NCBI GenBank assembly: GCA_017562135.1
Contig: QEYB01000290.1
Coordinates: 868,001-932,000 of the forward strand
Origin: Dipylidium caninum
Taxonomy: Eukaryota; Platyhelminthes; Cestoda; Cyclophyllidea; Dipylidiidae
DNA: 64,000 bases
Direction: 5' to 3'
How positions within the stretch are numbered: the first letter of the stretch is position 1; each line of letters opens with the position of its first letter. The notes beneath the pieces are model-generated. The model had not been told where the DNA came from and ran no database searches. It saw only the letters and a list, made by a program, of their open reading frames with translations. The position numbers and the translations under genes are program-made. Positions 37,201 to 49,546 of the stretch are shown here, one piece after another.

Positions 37201-39648
37201 TCAGCCGCGGGCTCTGTCGTTTTCCTCCCTCACAGTGGTGGACAAATCAAGATTTTTTCGATTCACCGCGTAAATTGTGTAGGCAAGGTAACATTGATTT
37301 AACCTCCAACCTTGAGAGTGTGGTCAAGGCGTTTGAGCAAACAATGTTCCGTTAAAGTTGCTCAAAATTGCTTAATGATCTTCCATCTAAGTGGATCACG
37401 CAATTTTGCATTCTTCTTGCATAGTAGCGTATTAAAACAAGGACAAAATTGGCCCTAACAACGCTGTTAAAAGAGGTACAATGTGGCTTCATTCAAAGAT
37501 AATCTGTAAAATGGTTGCGTTTTTTGTACTCGAGAATCACAGACAATACGAGTAGTGAGATGTGAATAGTAAAAGTAGCTTGCGCTATGGGCATTGAAGT
37601 TATGAGGGCGCTTTTGTTTTTATTGCCTATTCTATGATTGCCCGTTTAAAACACCGTATTAAAAGAAATGTATGTTTATATAAGTGGACTGTATGTGAGG
37701 TAGTGGAACAATTAAACAAAACGCTTTCGCTCAAATGTGTTGCCTTTAAAAATAACTCTTTTACACCTACGATCGTGTAAAATTCTAATGTTTGTTTAGG
37801 GCTTCAAGAGGGACCCGCGTTAGCCAATTCCACCTATTGAGGATGCACAATAGGGTCTTTGAGGGTGGGATTTTGGCCTCCCACTTCTCCTCCCTTCTCT
37901 CTTGATGCGGTTAGACGGGCACAGCACTCATTTTTCACTAACTCACGACATCGTGAACTCTAACGCCACTGCTCCAGGCAAAAGTTTGCATGTTGAGGAC
38001 ATCCCGAGGAGGTGGGGACGTGGAAGGCCACGTAAATTTGAGATTCTCCGCTTCTTTTTCTCTTTAGCGCAATTTTGCTGCTACTTGATGTGCCATGTAC
38101 ATAGCATTAAGCGATTCTTACAACACGCTTCCCTTTTATTACCACAATGTACCATTAAAACGCATATAACCCCTCGTTGCCTCGTTTAATGTTCAAATGT
38201 TATAACACAACTCACTATGCTAATAAAGAATTAAAAGGAAAATGAAATGATCAAATAGACTGGTCAGGTTAATTTCAGGTGTACTTTGGAGAAGGTAGAC
38301 GAAACCACGTTTGCCTCAATGTGGGGTGTGAAGAGGAGAAGAAGGCGGAGGCAGACGAAAGTCTCACCTTTATGCCTTGATTGTATACTACCCGCGGCTT
38401 TTTTGCTGCTTTTGGCATGCTGGTAAACTGCGCATGCGGGTGTCTGGTGGGGATATGTTGAGTGACGATTTGACATCATACAGACGGTATCATTTGCATC
38501 GAAAGTAGATTGAGTGTGGACTTGAGGGCGCCCAGTTTCCTATAATGTTCCGAAGTGGTTTTGGCGGACATGGGATGGAGTGCTCACTGCGGAGGCAGTG
38601 GGAAATGTGGTGGCATGAGTTCGGCAGACTACGAGAATCCCATCAACTCTCTGCTTCCCCGTCACACATGGGAGGAAGGCCACAGTGTGCGGAAATAAAC
38701 ATCAAATTTCACATACTAAAATACCCTCTCTGTTCTCATAATATGTTTACAAACACCAATCAAATAATAAAAGCTGTTTAGACTACATCGTCATTTGTCT
38801 AAAAGACATTAATCACCTCATATAGAGTGGATTTTGCAGCAACTACTATTCATTTATCCTCCTCTTACGTGGGGACAGGCGGCACGAATAAGACTGAGGA
38901 GCAATAAAAAGAACAATCTTGTCTTGTTGTGATGCTTAAAAGCATTCCTAGCTCGCTGTTAGCAACGAGGCATTAAATCAGGTAGGACATAAAAAATTCG
39001 CTTATTTAATATAAGGAATGTCGAGATGTCACCGACTTTCTCATGCCGTTAAGATGCCACTTCAGTGGTGGGAATGCGAATGGAAAAGGGGAAGAGTGGG
39101 AGAAATTAGGGTCGTCGAAAGTATAACATGGAAATTGTTCGCGCAAATTCTCCTAAGCTTTGATGTGGTGATGCGCACCCCTTTTGTCCGACACCCATGG
39201 AAAGGCTGTATTTCGAGGAAAATTTTGATTAACCGACGTCTTTAAGACAGTCAGCTTATTGGCCAACATTGACAGTGGATGTCCGGGGAATGGTTTCCCT
39301 CGGACCACTCCTCATTGCAGTCAAGTGAAGAAAAACAAGTGACTCTGATGTTGTTACTGGCAAGTGGAGCATACATACCTTCCGTCACTCTAAATTACTA
39401 AAGGCGGGTAGTTAAGAAGACGAAGTGTTCGAGTAAAGTGAGATATTAACGAGATGGCGTGTGGAGGCTTGACGTTATGCAACACCTATGCGATTGGGTT
39501 ATTTTTCACCAAAATTAATGCCTTTATAATATACAAAACAACATTATATTAATCTTTTTTTATTAATGTGCAGTGAACACGTAAATACGGTTAGCATTCG
39601 GATTTATTTGCACGAAGCCACGAACGCGCAGCGCCTAAAATAAATTGT
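31272..39648. other. Long gene-free region upstream of the Kv2 channel
   Basis: About 8.4 kb without a recognisable coding exon. Short open frames (for example 36802-37047 and 35262-35549, plus) have no domain or clear splice context. It includes a CA/GA microsatellite at about 33867-33935, purine-rich stretches near 34560-34630 and a G run near 34138. Distal promoter or untranslated first exons of the channel gene may lie here, but none could be identified. Confidence 0.5.
33867..33935. repeat. Compound CA/GA microsatellite
   Basis: Degenerate ACAC/GCAC units run into a GAGA tract and then AGAG/AAGAG sequence. The three open frames predicted across it are artefacts of the simple repeat. Confidence 0.8.
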
Positions 39649-39651
39649 CCC

Positions 39652-39709
39652 ATTGGCCGAATCTGATTGGTCGCCTGAGTGAACTGCTAACTTGAATCCA
39701 TTGGCCAAT
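39652..39709. promoter_or_regulatory. CCAAT-box cluster upstream of the Kv2 channel
   Basis: ATTGG occurs at 39652-39656, 39666-39670 and 39700-39704, and CCAAT directly follows at 39705-39709, so the last two form a palindrome. Four CCAAT boxes within 60 nt, about 100 nt before the channel's first ATG, look like an NF-Y-type promoter module (inference). Confidence 0.5.
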
Positions 39710-39805
39710 CAGTAAGTCCCAACGGAATCAGCTGGGGACGTGAGTCACTGGCAGCAACACAATGCGAAATGTATTATCTGGAAAGGCCCTAGTGAGCGTC
39801 TCAGC

Positions 39806-42800
39806 ATGCAGCCGTCGTCTTGGTCAAATACCACCAGTCCTATTCCAATGACTCCATTCATTCTCAAGGCCCAAGAGACCGCGCGCCGACGGAGCCAAGG
39901 AGTGCGCAGATATGAGCCTTCTAACCGCTATGGCCAGCGTGTAAGGGTGCATAACGCATGGAAACGATCACGTGTACTCCTTCAACATCTCATCTCTCGT
40001 ATTCATGTCACTCGACGGTTTAATCGTACTCAGAAGCGAAGCAATGCCTCAACCAACTTCACCCTCGATATGCTCATGCCGCGTCCGTACGAGAGTTTGT
40101 CGACCCGAATGTTCGATGAACCACTGCCCACACGTGAGGCTATAATCGAGAGTAGGGCCAAATCGGCGAGGGTAATTTTAAATGTGGGCGGTGACAAACA
40201 CGAAGTGCTCTGGCGGACTCTCGATAGAGTGCCGCATTCACGGCTAGGACGACTGCGTTACGCCGTGACCCATCAGGATATTATGCAATTGTGTGATGAT
40301 TACAACCTTGGGACTAATGAATACTTCTTCGACCGCCATCCACAGACCTTCGGGTGTGTCCTCAACATGTACCGCACTGGCCATTTACACACAATGGATG
40401 ATATATGCATTCTTGCCTACCACAGTGATCTTATCTACTGGGGCATTGAGGACCACAACATGGATCCCTGCTGTCTGAGTAGATACTACCAGAAGAAGGA
40501 GCATGTTGAAGACGAAATGAAGAAGGTGAATGAAATTTTTATGCAGCAAATGGATGAGGAGTACTTTGGAGGCGACAAGTGTGCCATCTACCGCAAGAAA
40601 TTATGGGACATCCTTGAAAAGCCTCAAACCTCCTCAGCCGCCAGGGTGAGTTAATAATTCGTCTCTCGCCTTATCTACTCTTTCCACCTCGTCTGTATGC
40701 AGACAAGTGGGAAAATGTTCATTCGACCGTTGAGCAAATGGAAGCTGTCGTGGTAAGTAGACTTTTAGACTTCACAGGCCATTGTTATGCAGTTGAGAAC
40801 TTGGGAGTAATTATAATTGCCACCGTGACGGATGATACCATCACGACAAATTAAGAGACATGATTGTAGCTTTATGATACCTTTCTGTTAATTTCCCAAA
40901 AAGACTGGTAGCTACGAGGGTGCGATTTGTGACGGGTGTAATGATGGCAGGATAAATATTCACAAAGTCTTTGAAGTCATCACTCTTCCCTCTCCGCTCA
41001 CCCATTCCATAAGCGATGATGTTGACGATGATAGCGATTGTGGCAAAGATTTTTTTTATATACATTGCGTCCGAAAACGAGGAAGCCTCCGTTGCCCATG
41101 ACAAATCAAAACCCTTGGTCACCTTTGCTAATCTGTTATAAAATTTTAAAAAAAAGAAGACTCGAATGTAAATCCTCCACTCGCAGAAGTTGTGACGAGT
41201 CAAGACTTGTGGCACTTAGGCCTTGAAAACGCGCTCATTTCCCAAGCCCAGTCCGGATCAGGGCCGTCCATCCCGCCGAATCCCGCCTCCACGTCCCGCT
41301 CCGCCCCCGACATCCTCCACCTTCCCCTTTTACGACTTATAATAGCCAAGTAATTGGGAGAATTCAAACAGTCGCATCATTTAATCAAGATCGCAAATGA
41401 AAATCACTGTGGGTAGGTAAGATTTTTCACGTGAGAAAACACGTACAATGGCATGTAGTCCGAGCCATCTGCTCGACAGATGTTCACTTCGATAAGCCTT
41501 CACCACTCATTCATTAAACTTTTTCATTCCGCAAATGCTTAGTTTGAGAAAATGGAAATTATAAAATTAGTGAGTGAATTGTCACCCTCCTCTGATCCTC
41601 CCCTTTATAGGGAACAATTGGCAAAAGTAGACCATTCTGGCTGCTCTCATGTTTTTTTGAAGTAATTCTACACTTTTTTTCTCCACCAAATAAATTAATT
41701 TTCCACCGATCGGGTTGGTGGAGTCTCTCCTCCTTCGGCGGTTGGACGGGCCGCGTTTTAGCCTCGTCTCCCATACGCAGAGAGATGGGAGATAATGGAC
41801 GAGGCGAGGTCACAAATCTCCTTCCCACTTCCTTCTGCAGCTCCACTGTTAGGGAAAAATGTTCAATGGAAGTGAATAATTATGGGAATAACAGTCGAAT
41901 TAAAAGCAACACCAGATTTTAGCAGTGGTGTGAAGTGGCTTGTTGGGGTAAAACTTAACTTCACTGCCCTGACATGACCTGAGGTAGGGTCGTTTAAAAG
42001 TTGTCTTGTCGTATTCACTGGGTCGAGTGGGACAACGAAACCGTAGATATTAACAGCATTACGTGTCAAAGAGGTCTGGGATCTGTTTAGACCGTTAAAG
42101 CCATTCTGCGAATGGTGAAAATGAGGCTACTAAGACGGTTAACAGTGGAAATTGTAAATGCCATCGGTAATAATGCTGCAAAATCCAGTTATTCGAGGTT
42201 GTTGTCTAGAAAGATTCCACCTCCCGTTAAGTCGCCCTTTTTCATTCACTTCATTAAATTGGACAATCAACCATGCAATTAGACTGCCTCACATCGGACA
42301 CGAATGGTTTGAACAAATCCACAAACTGCCTTGTATTGGTTTACGTGCAGGCTTCTTCTTTTTCGTTCCCTCTACACCTGGGAGTTTGTGTCGGAGGGGA
42401 AGAAGAGGAAGAATGTGACCAGTGGAATTAAGGCTGGGTTGTAAGCAGAGATTTATGTGGTGATTTAAACAAATGTGCCTACGCCAAACCATCAACAATA
42501 ACAGGAAATGCAATTGCCATTCTGCCTCAACTTGGTCGGCCAGAACCTTTGGCCACCAAGGGGGCCACCACTCGACGGCGAGGGGAGATTCAATCGACGA
42601 CGTCATGACAAAGTGGCGAGGGAGTGATAAGATCACCTAGTAGGCAGGCGACAAGGCTTGGGCAGCCGCCAAACGCCATCGCCACATACTTTTTACTTTT
42701 AAATAATTGTAAAATATACGACTTCTCGAGTAGCATCATTTTTATTCTATCGTTTAATGAAACAACTGGGAACTCGGAACTTCCAAACTGTATGACCTTC

Positions 42801-45800
42801 GTGGTGGCTTTCTAGAAACCATAAAATGACCATACCGGTATGTGTGAGGACTTGGCAAGACAGCACGGTTCGGTACAACCCAGCCAAAGGGAAGTACATG
42901 GGTGGGTGGGTAAAGCCGGAAGCATCTCCAAACCCTTTAGATTAATTTTTCGGTGCACGATATAATTGCTCGGAAGAGCCTACTTACTTTGATGTTTAGT
43001 ACAACGAAAAATTGTTTGTCTCACGTCTTCTCTCCTCTGAGTCCAACATTGTACATTTAAGGAGGGCAAAGATAACTCGCACCTAAAAACAACTGTGCTT
43101 TTTAAAACCCGAAAATCTGTACTTTTAGATTAAAGGAGTATCAGGAGATGGATAATTTTGTATTGGATGCAATTACCTAAGGATTGCTTGAATTATAATA
43201 GCCTGCTAAAATTGTTGCAACATTTGCATTACTTAATTGTGGTGGCAATAAAAAGGCAGCACTTTTTCGCTAACGACTGCTAAAAAAAGGAGGAATGAAT
43301 CTCTGTAGGCAGGGATAATTGATGAACAAACTACCGACTTCGACACACCAAATAGTGTCGGAAGCGGTGCAGCTTCTTAACGCTTCATTATTATACTCTG
43401 TACAGTATAACGACGGACAAGAGCCTTTAAATGTCTGTGGGGGTGAGTAAATACGAGGGGAAGTTGACGTTACCACCGATCAGAGATTCTTTCCCCAAGA
43501 GACATGCAGCACTGACCTAGTGAAATTTAACTAAAGTTGGAGAGGCTAGCCCAAAATTTGTATAACTCGGAAGAGGAAGTAGAGTTTTGTGACGAGGATT
43601 TGTAATTAGGAGCCGTATTTTTAGCAAAGCTGCATTCCCATTCGCCTTAGGAGCTGCAACGAGTCGTGATAGTGTGGGAGGAGAGGCTCATTTTCACCGT
43701 GCCGATGGATTTGGACGTAATGAGCACTGCCGAGAGGAGCATTCTCAAAATTGCAGAGGGTAAAAAAATTTTTCATACATACATACGAAAACACGTACCA
43801 CCAAGATGTAATTTCTAATGAATATTTCGTTTATTTGGGAGAAGATCCTACCTTATTGGGCAGTTAATTTAATGGTATAGACAGTATCTTTGAAACAATA
43901 ACAAAAAGAAACCGGGAAACCGTCCCGGATCTGATTAACGTGTCGCAACCTCCCCTCCTGAATCAGTTCCTCTAATTGAGCTTATTAAAGCAGTCAAGTA
44001 ACAATGTTTACGGTTGAATTTTGATACATTACATGCTGGAGCAGCGCTCGTCAACTAACCTTTCACCATCAGCTGATTGTTATTATAATGAAACAACTCC
44101 TGTTTCACGTAAGAATTGAGTTACAATCTTCGTAGCTTCCATTATAGTGCTCGACAAGGCGTTGAAAGATTGTAAAACGATAATTTGTTAGAGGATCTCT
44201 TAAATAGCCCTCGTTTCTAGAAAAGCCTGTAATCCATGACAATAATTGATCTGTCATTTTTAATATTAGGATAAATTATTACACCGTCTTAAACCACATG
44301 TAGGCAGGTGAAAGACTAAGTTAAAATTAACAGACAATTCACAAGCGCTGAATGACTTCCCTTGACATTTTATTGAGCCAACTAACGCTGAACGACTGTC
44401 AGTTCCTTCCGTTTTATCAACTTGCCCTAAAACTGTCTATATTTGCATAGCGTGATGAAGGTGATAAGAATAAGCAGACTTATTTGATAATATAAGGGAG
44501 ACAAGCAACTTGTCACAACACCCCCAGTCCCATAGAAGTGGATCGTTAGTTCTACTGTTTCTTCCGAGGAAAATCTTTCCGGATCTGCAGATTCCATGAG
44601 GGGTAGCTCAAAAAGACGATCGCAAGTGTCGCATGAATGTCAGGAGTCGGGTGGATTGGACAGTTCCTCCCGTTGCTAGAGGTGAAAGGCGAAAAGATAA
44701 ATTAATTAGATCTATTTTAATTGAAAAGGTCGTTTTTATGTAGGTTGTTCAGTCTCCAGTTAAGGGAAAGTCTTACTTTACAACCAGAAATGTGCATCTT
44801 GACGCACTGTGAGGGGGAAATTTTTGCCTTCTAGCAGAATCGCTGTGGTTTAGTTTTGCCCTATAATTGTGAGACATCGCTTGAGGGTATGCTTAGGATT
44901 CTTTTTACTATTTTTGTTGGTGAAGTTACGCATCCTGAAAATTTTACTCACATTTTCTAAGCACTGGAATCGTTGCAAGTGGGGCGATGCTGCATTTCCC
45001 ACTGAGTTAACAACCAGTTGATGCTATGAATACGTCGCTTAATGTTGATTGGGTTACAATAAATTTCCCTCAAAAGCCACACACCGCGGACTTCTACGTC
45101 CCGAGGAGATGTTCCTTCAAAAACTGTTTATTGAAATCTTTCTTTATCGAATATTTTCAAGTAGTTGCCTGATTTAGATTATGTTGTTATGAAATAAGTG
45201 TAGACAGGAACTCGAAATAAGCTAGTTTTTGTTTTGATAAACTAACTTATATAATTTTGTCCAGATTGTCCTGATGCCCTCAAAAATGCAGGTATTTTTA
45301 GAAAATTTATTCCTCTTTATCAGAGGAGGCAATGCAACCATGTATGAAATTTCAACCATATTTGTTTGACTGCACATAACATCCCAAGGCTTCCACGATG
45401 GCTTTTGTGGACTTTGTTGCACCATAAACACCGTCCTTGGCGCCTTTTTAAGCATTCCTGCCTTGAGTGCTAACTACCAATTGTTTATTACCTTAAACCA
45501 TTGTGAAAAGTCTCACGACTTCTTTTTACACAAATTCATTTCAAATTTTCCGCTCTCCATCCTGACATGGACACTGGACGGTGCATCACCGTGTGAGCTG
45601 TCATTAGACTCTTTCAATTTCGACATACTCTTAATTTGAAGTTCCGTTAAAGTTACAACGGGGGGGAGAGAGTAAATTTTGTCTTCAAAGGCGAGATCGC
45701 GATTGCGCCCGGCTCTGTCGACATATTTGGCAGTTCACTTAGTCTCCCTTGTACGTTGAGTTCTTAAAACTTTATTTTATTTCTTTTAACAGTGTGGTGG

Positions 45801-48800
45801 TACCACCTTCTTGTCCATTAAGCAGTGCCTGAACACCTTCCCCACGACCTCTCGAATGTCACTCAAGAGGCTTTTCTGCCTCCCATTAATAAAGGTCCTA
45901 AGGAATTTCATTCTATCACTGAAGTGCACCATAAAAAGGTGTTTGGAATTAACTGCGCTACCTTTTACCGTTACTTTTCCTCGAATATCACCTCTGGAAT
46001 ACTATAAACTACGTACGAGAGTGCGGCAAAGCACAGCGTAATGAGGGACTTTTGTCAAATATTTTCTCTTCCAACTTCTCGGCCGTTGGCTGGTAAGGGT
46101 CAGAATGACATCCGCCTTTTTGGCTGCCATTTGAAGCGTATGTGAGGACATACTCCGCCTGTAACACGTTCGAAGGGCCCGAAATCATCCGGCCCAGCAA
46201 GTGAGATAGTACAAATTTTGGCCGCTTACGCATTATGAAAATGGAGGGGAAGAAATTAACAACCTCGACCCTTGGATTCTTGCTAGGCGACTGTGTTTGC
46301 ACCTCCCCCCCCCCCCACCCCCCGAAATGGATTGCCTTTTGCGCGTCTTTTTTTCCACATAAAGCAGACAACTTAGACGTAAATCATCTAATTAATTGAC
46401 TGACAGGGGGGGGAAGAGGGGGCAGAGCATGCGGTTAAGGTACTAAAACCCTTCGCCATGTCCCTTGACGATCAGTGGGTGTGAGGCTTGAAGTTGCATC
46501 GTTGCCTCAAACCGGCGTTTTCAGCTCCTCCTCTGCGCGCCCCGCCTTCCCCGCCCAATGTGCACCTAAAGACCACCGTGATTTTCTAGAGCCTCTTAAT
46601 AAATTACACACAGATATTTATACAAACCAGATGCCCATAAAATTCCACGGCCTTGACTACTGCCGCGCGGGCGAACGGATACCAAAATCGTTGTACAGTC
46701 GCGGCTGGTGAGATCAACCACCCCAAACTGGTCGTGGCACGTCTTGGAGTTCTTACGACGGTTTCCTCTCGCCTTGACGGCTGAATTAATGCTAGGCAAA
46801 CAAACTGTAATCAATGTTGTATATTTTGTTAGGCGAAAAAAAGTTACTTATTCTTAAAAAATTGATAATTTTAATAAACAGAATAATTTTCATTAATTTT
46901 TAACCCGATGCATTGATAGTTTGATGGCCTTTTTGAAAAGTCCTTCAATTTAGCATTTAAAAACTTTTCCTAATTCGTTTTCGTGTCTTCACCACCTCTT
47001 CGTGCATGCTCCTACGGCCTAAAAAGGTGGTAATCCGACGGTGCGAGATCTAACGAATAAGGCGGAGGAGAAGAGGCATAAAAGTCAAACGCCCTACTTT
47101 TTCAGCATGCGGCCTCACATTTTTTGTATTGAATGATTCTTTTCTTCGTAATTAACTAAAAAAGATAGCCATTTTTAAACAAACTCTTGCGTTTTTTCTT
47201 TCCATTTTTTAGCGATACACTTGTAATGTAACCGCCTGACCGGGTTCAGGTAATTTAACTCCTGAAAAATTCCGCCACACACTTCCACGGACATTCATTA
47301 TTTTTAGTGGAAGCGAATTTGTCGGAATGGGTGCTTCTCTGGGAGAGAAGATCGTTTTTCTTTCGCATAGCGTTCATTTTTTATCTTCAGTAACATTCCG
47401 TTGTCAAAAAGTGGTCGGTTTCATACCGAAACACAAAAAGAGACACGAAGATCGTGCGCTTTTGATCGAGTGACCTCCCTGTAAATTCAGGAGGAGCGCA
47501 AACTCTTCGCCGACAAACACTTTTCCTATGCGACGAAGATAATTCTGGTCAATCTTCAGTAATCTGAAACCACCAACGCCTGCCTTTTGGGGTCGTTCCT
47601 TTCGATCCCGTTTCCACTTTTAAAACTTTTAGTGTTAACAAATTGCCAATCCACGTTTTCTCATTTTACCTTCAATCCTTGATCAAACAGTGACGTAAAT
47701 ATCCTCCCTTGACATCTTTTACTCTTCACGACAATAAGAAAGAATATTTTAACCGACAACTGGAATTTAAACCTAAGCTTGAGTGTAGCAACAAAATTTA
47801 CGTGTCTACCAGACCGTGTCCACACACAACCTGACTGTGAGTGAGCGCGTGGGAAAGAGCAAAATTTAATTACTTTGTGGTCTACCTAGTAACTCCTCCT
47901 TCCTTCGTACTACCACTGAGACGGTGATGTGAATGTTGAACAAGAGAATGGAAATTAAAACCACAGTCTTCCCTCCTTTCGACGCCTAAATGAAGAGTGA
48001 CGGCACTCAGCCCGCCAGTCAACGCACGACGAGTGGATGACAGGCCGTTGTGGTGGAGGTGGTCCGAGGCCACGCTCAACGTCAAAGCCTAGTTGACGGA
48101 AACTTTCCCTCCATAACTTAAAACAGCTCTGTTTGGCGGGTGATAAATACTGGACAATAAGTGCACTCACACGGAGGGTGGAAACGACACATCGGAGTGT
48201 ATGACAACTTCGCTTTAGTCGTTAGCCATATGTCTTCTTAAACAGACAGGGAAGTTTGTGATCAGCTCAGCCTCTGTGCTTCCAAACTCCTCTGTCCGGC
48301 CTCTCCCCACCTCCTCTGCGTCCGCCTTTGGCCGCCTGCCCCCCCCCCCTTTTCCTCCCCCCGCCCAGTGCCCGCCGGTGCAACTTTAAAGCCTCTGTTT
48401 TCTCTTACTCTTCCCCTTCCACCCCAGATAGTCGCATTGATATCCGTCACCTTCATTCTCCTCTCCACCATTGGTCTGGCCTTGAATTCCATTGCAATGA
48501 CTCCGGAGTGGCACAATTACACCAACACATCAGTCCCCGGTGCCAATAGGACATATCGGTCAAGGGAGCACCACAGTAATCGCCTGGAGGCCAATGCAAC
48601 CACCCAATATCATTTGGATAATCTAGAATTGGTTTGTATCATCTGGTTCACCATTGAATACCTCGTCCGATTTATTGTGGCTCCCTACAAATGTCGTTTT
48701 TTAAAAAGTCCCATGAATTTAATTGATATGATTGCCATTCTGCCCTACTATGTGTCAAAAGCCCTCGACTCCCTCACCGCCATTAGCAAGGTCGTTCAGG

Positions 48801-49546
48801 TATTTCGTCTGCTACGTGTCCTTCGAGTGCTCAAGTTAGCACGACATTCGGTGGGTCTGCAAGCCCTCGGCTATACGGTGCGTAGGTCCTATAAGGAACT
48901 CGGCCTCCTCATGATGTTCGTCGCGATGGGTGTACTTATCTTCTCCAGTCTTGCCTACTTCGCGGAGAAGGATGAGAGGAATACCAAATTCGAGAGTATC
49001 CCAGCCACTTTTTGGTGGGCTATTATAACCATGACGACAGTCGGGTATGGGGACATGAGTCCGACCACCACATGGGGCAAGGTGATTGGCTCCGGTTGCG
49101 CCCTCTGTGGAGTCCTTGTACTCGCCATGCCAATTCCCATAATCGTGAATAATTTTGCCGAATTCTACAAAGATCAAATGCGCCGAGAAAAGGCGGTTAG
49201 ACGGCAGGAGGAGATGCAAAGAGTGCGACAATGTGGAAGCTTGAGTTCAGGCGGTCTAGAATTGGATCAGGGTTCAGTTGAAGGTGTTGGATCTGCCACA
49301 ATGGACAGAAGTGAGTTACGGAACCTTCAAGGGAGCGGATACCATGGCGACTTGAAGAAACACAACAATAAATGTCACGTGGACATGATGAGAACGTTAA
49401 GTGAACCACTCGATCTTGCAAGCTCCTTCAACCACGCCATGGTGAGGAGCCGTACCGCCTCCTTCGATGAGATGAACCTTCGGAAACATCCCCTCGACGT
49501 AGCAGTGCAGGTTCATAGCTGTACAGAGCCCGACGGACCAACTTAG
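39806..49546 (+). CDS. Shab-type (Kv2) voltage-gated potassium channel alpha subunit
   Basis: Two coding exons, 39806-40645 and 48428-49546, joined in phase 0; 652 residues. The first 120 residues are Arg/Ser-rich and unrelated to known domains. The T1 tetramerisation domain (about 121-225) has [28 protein letters not shown] and FFDRHP; the Kv2-type linker follows ([22 protein letters not shown]). The second exon holds S1-S6: an S1-S2 loop with N-glycosylation sites (NYT, NRT, NAT), an S4 reading [16 protein letters not shown] near residue 404, the selectivity filter TVGYGD near 484-489, and an S6 with PIPIIVNNF. As in other Kv2 channels Q occupies the R1 position of S4. The cytoplasmic tail is about 120 residues, much shorter than in vertebrate Kv2.1. 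An in-frame stop at 39713 lies upstream; the first ATG after it is 39806. It should carry delayed-rectifier current in nerve or muscle (family knowledge). Confidence 0.95.
40646..48427 (+). other. 7.8-kb intron of the Kv2 gene
   Basis: Runs from AGG|GTGAGT to a C-rich polypyrimidine tract and CCCAG. Vertebrate Kv2 genes also split between T1 and S1, so the position seems ancient. Contents are largely unassigned: C runs at about 46304-46323 and 48339-48349, a G run near 46407, and one short exon-like open stretch at 43651-43758. Confidence 0.85.

Noticed and set aside
48836..49231. Minus-strand open frame of 131 codons
   Set aside because: Antisense shadow of the Kv2 transmembrane exon.
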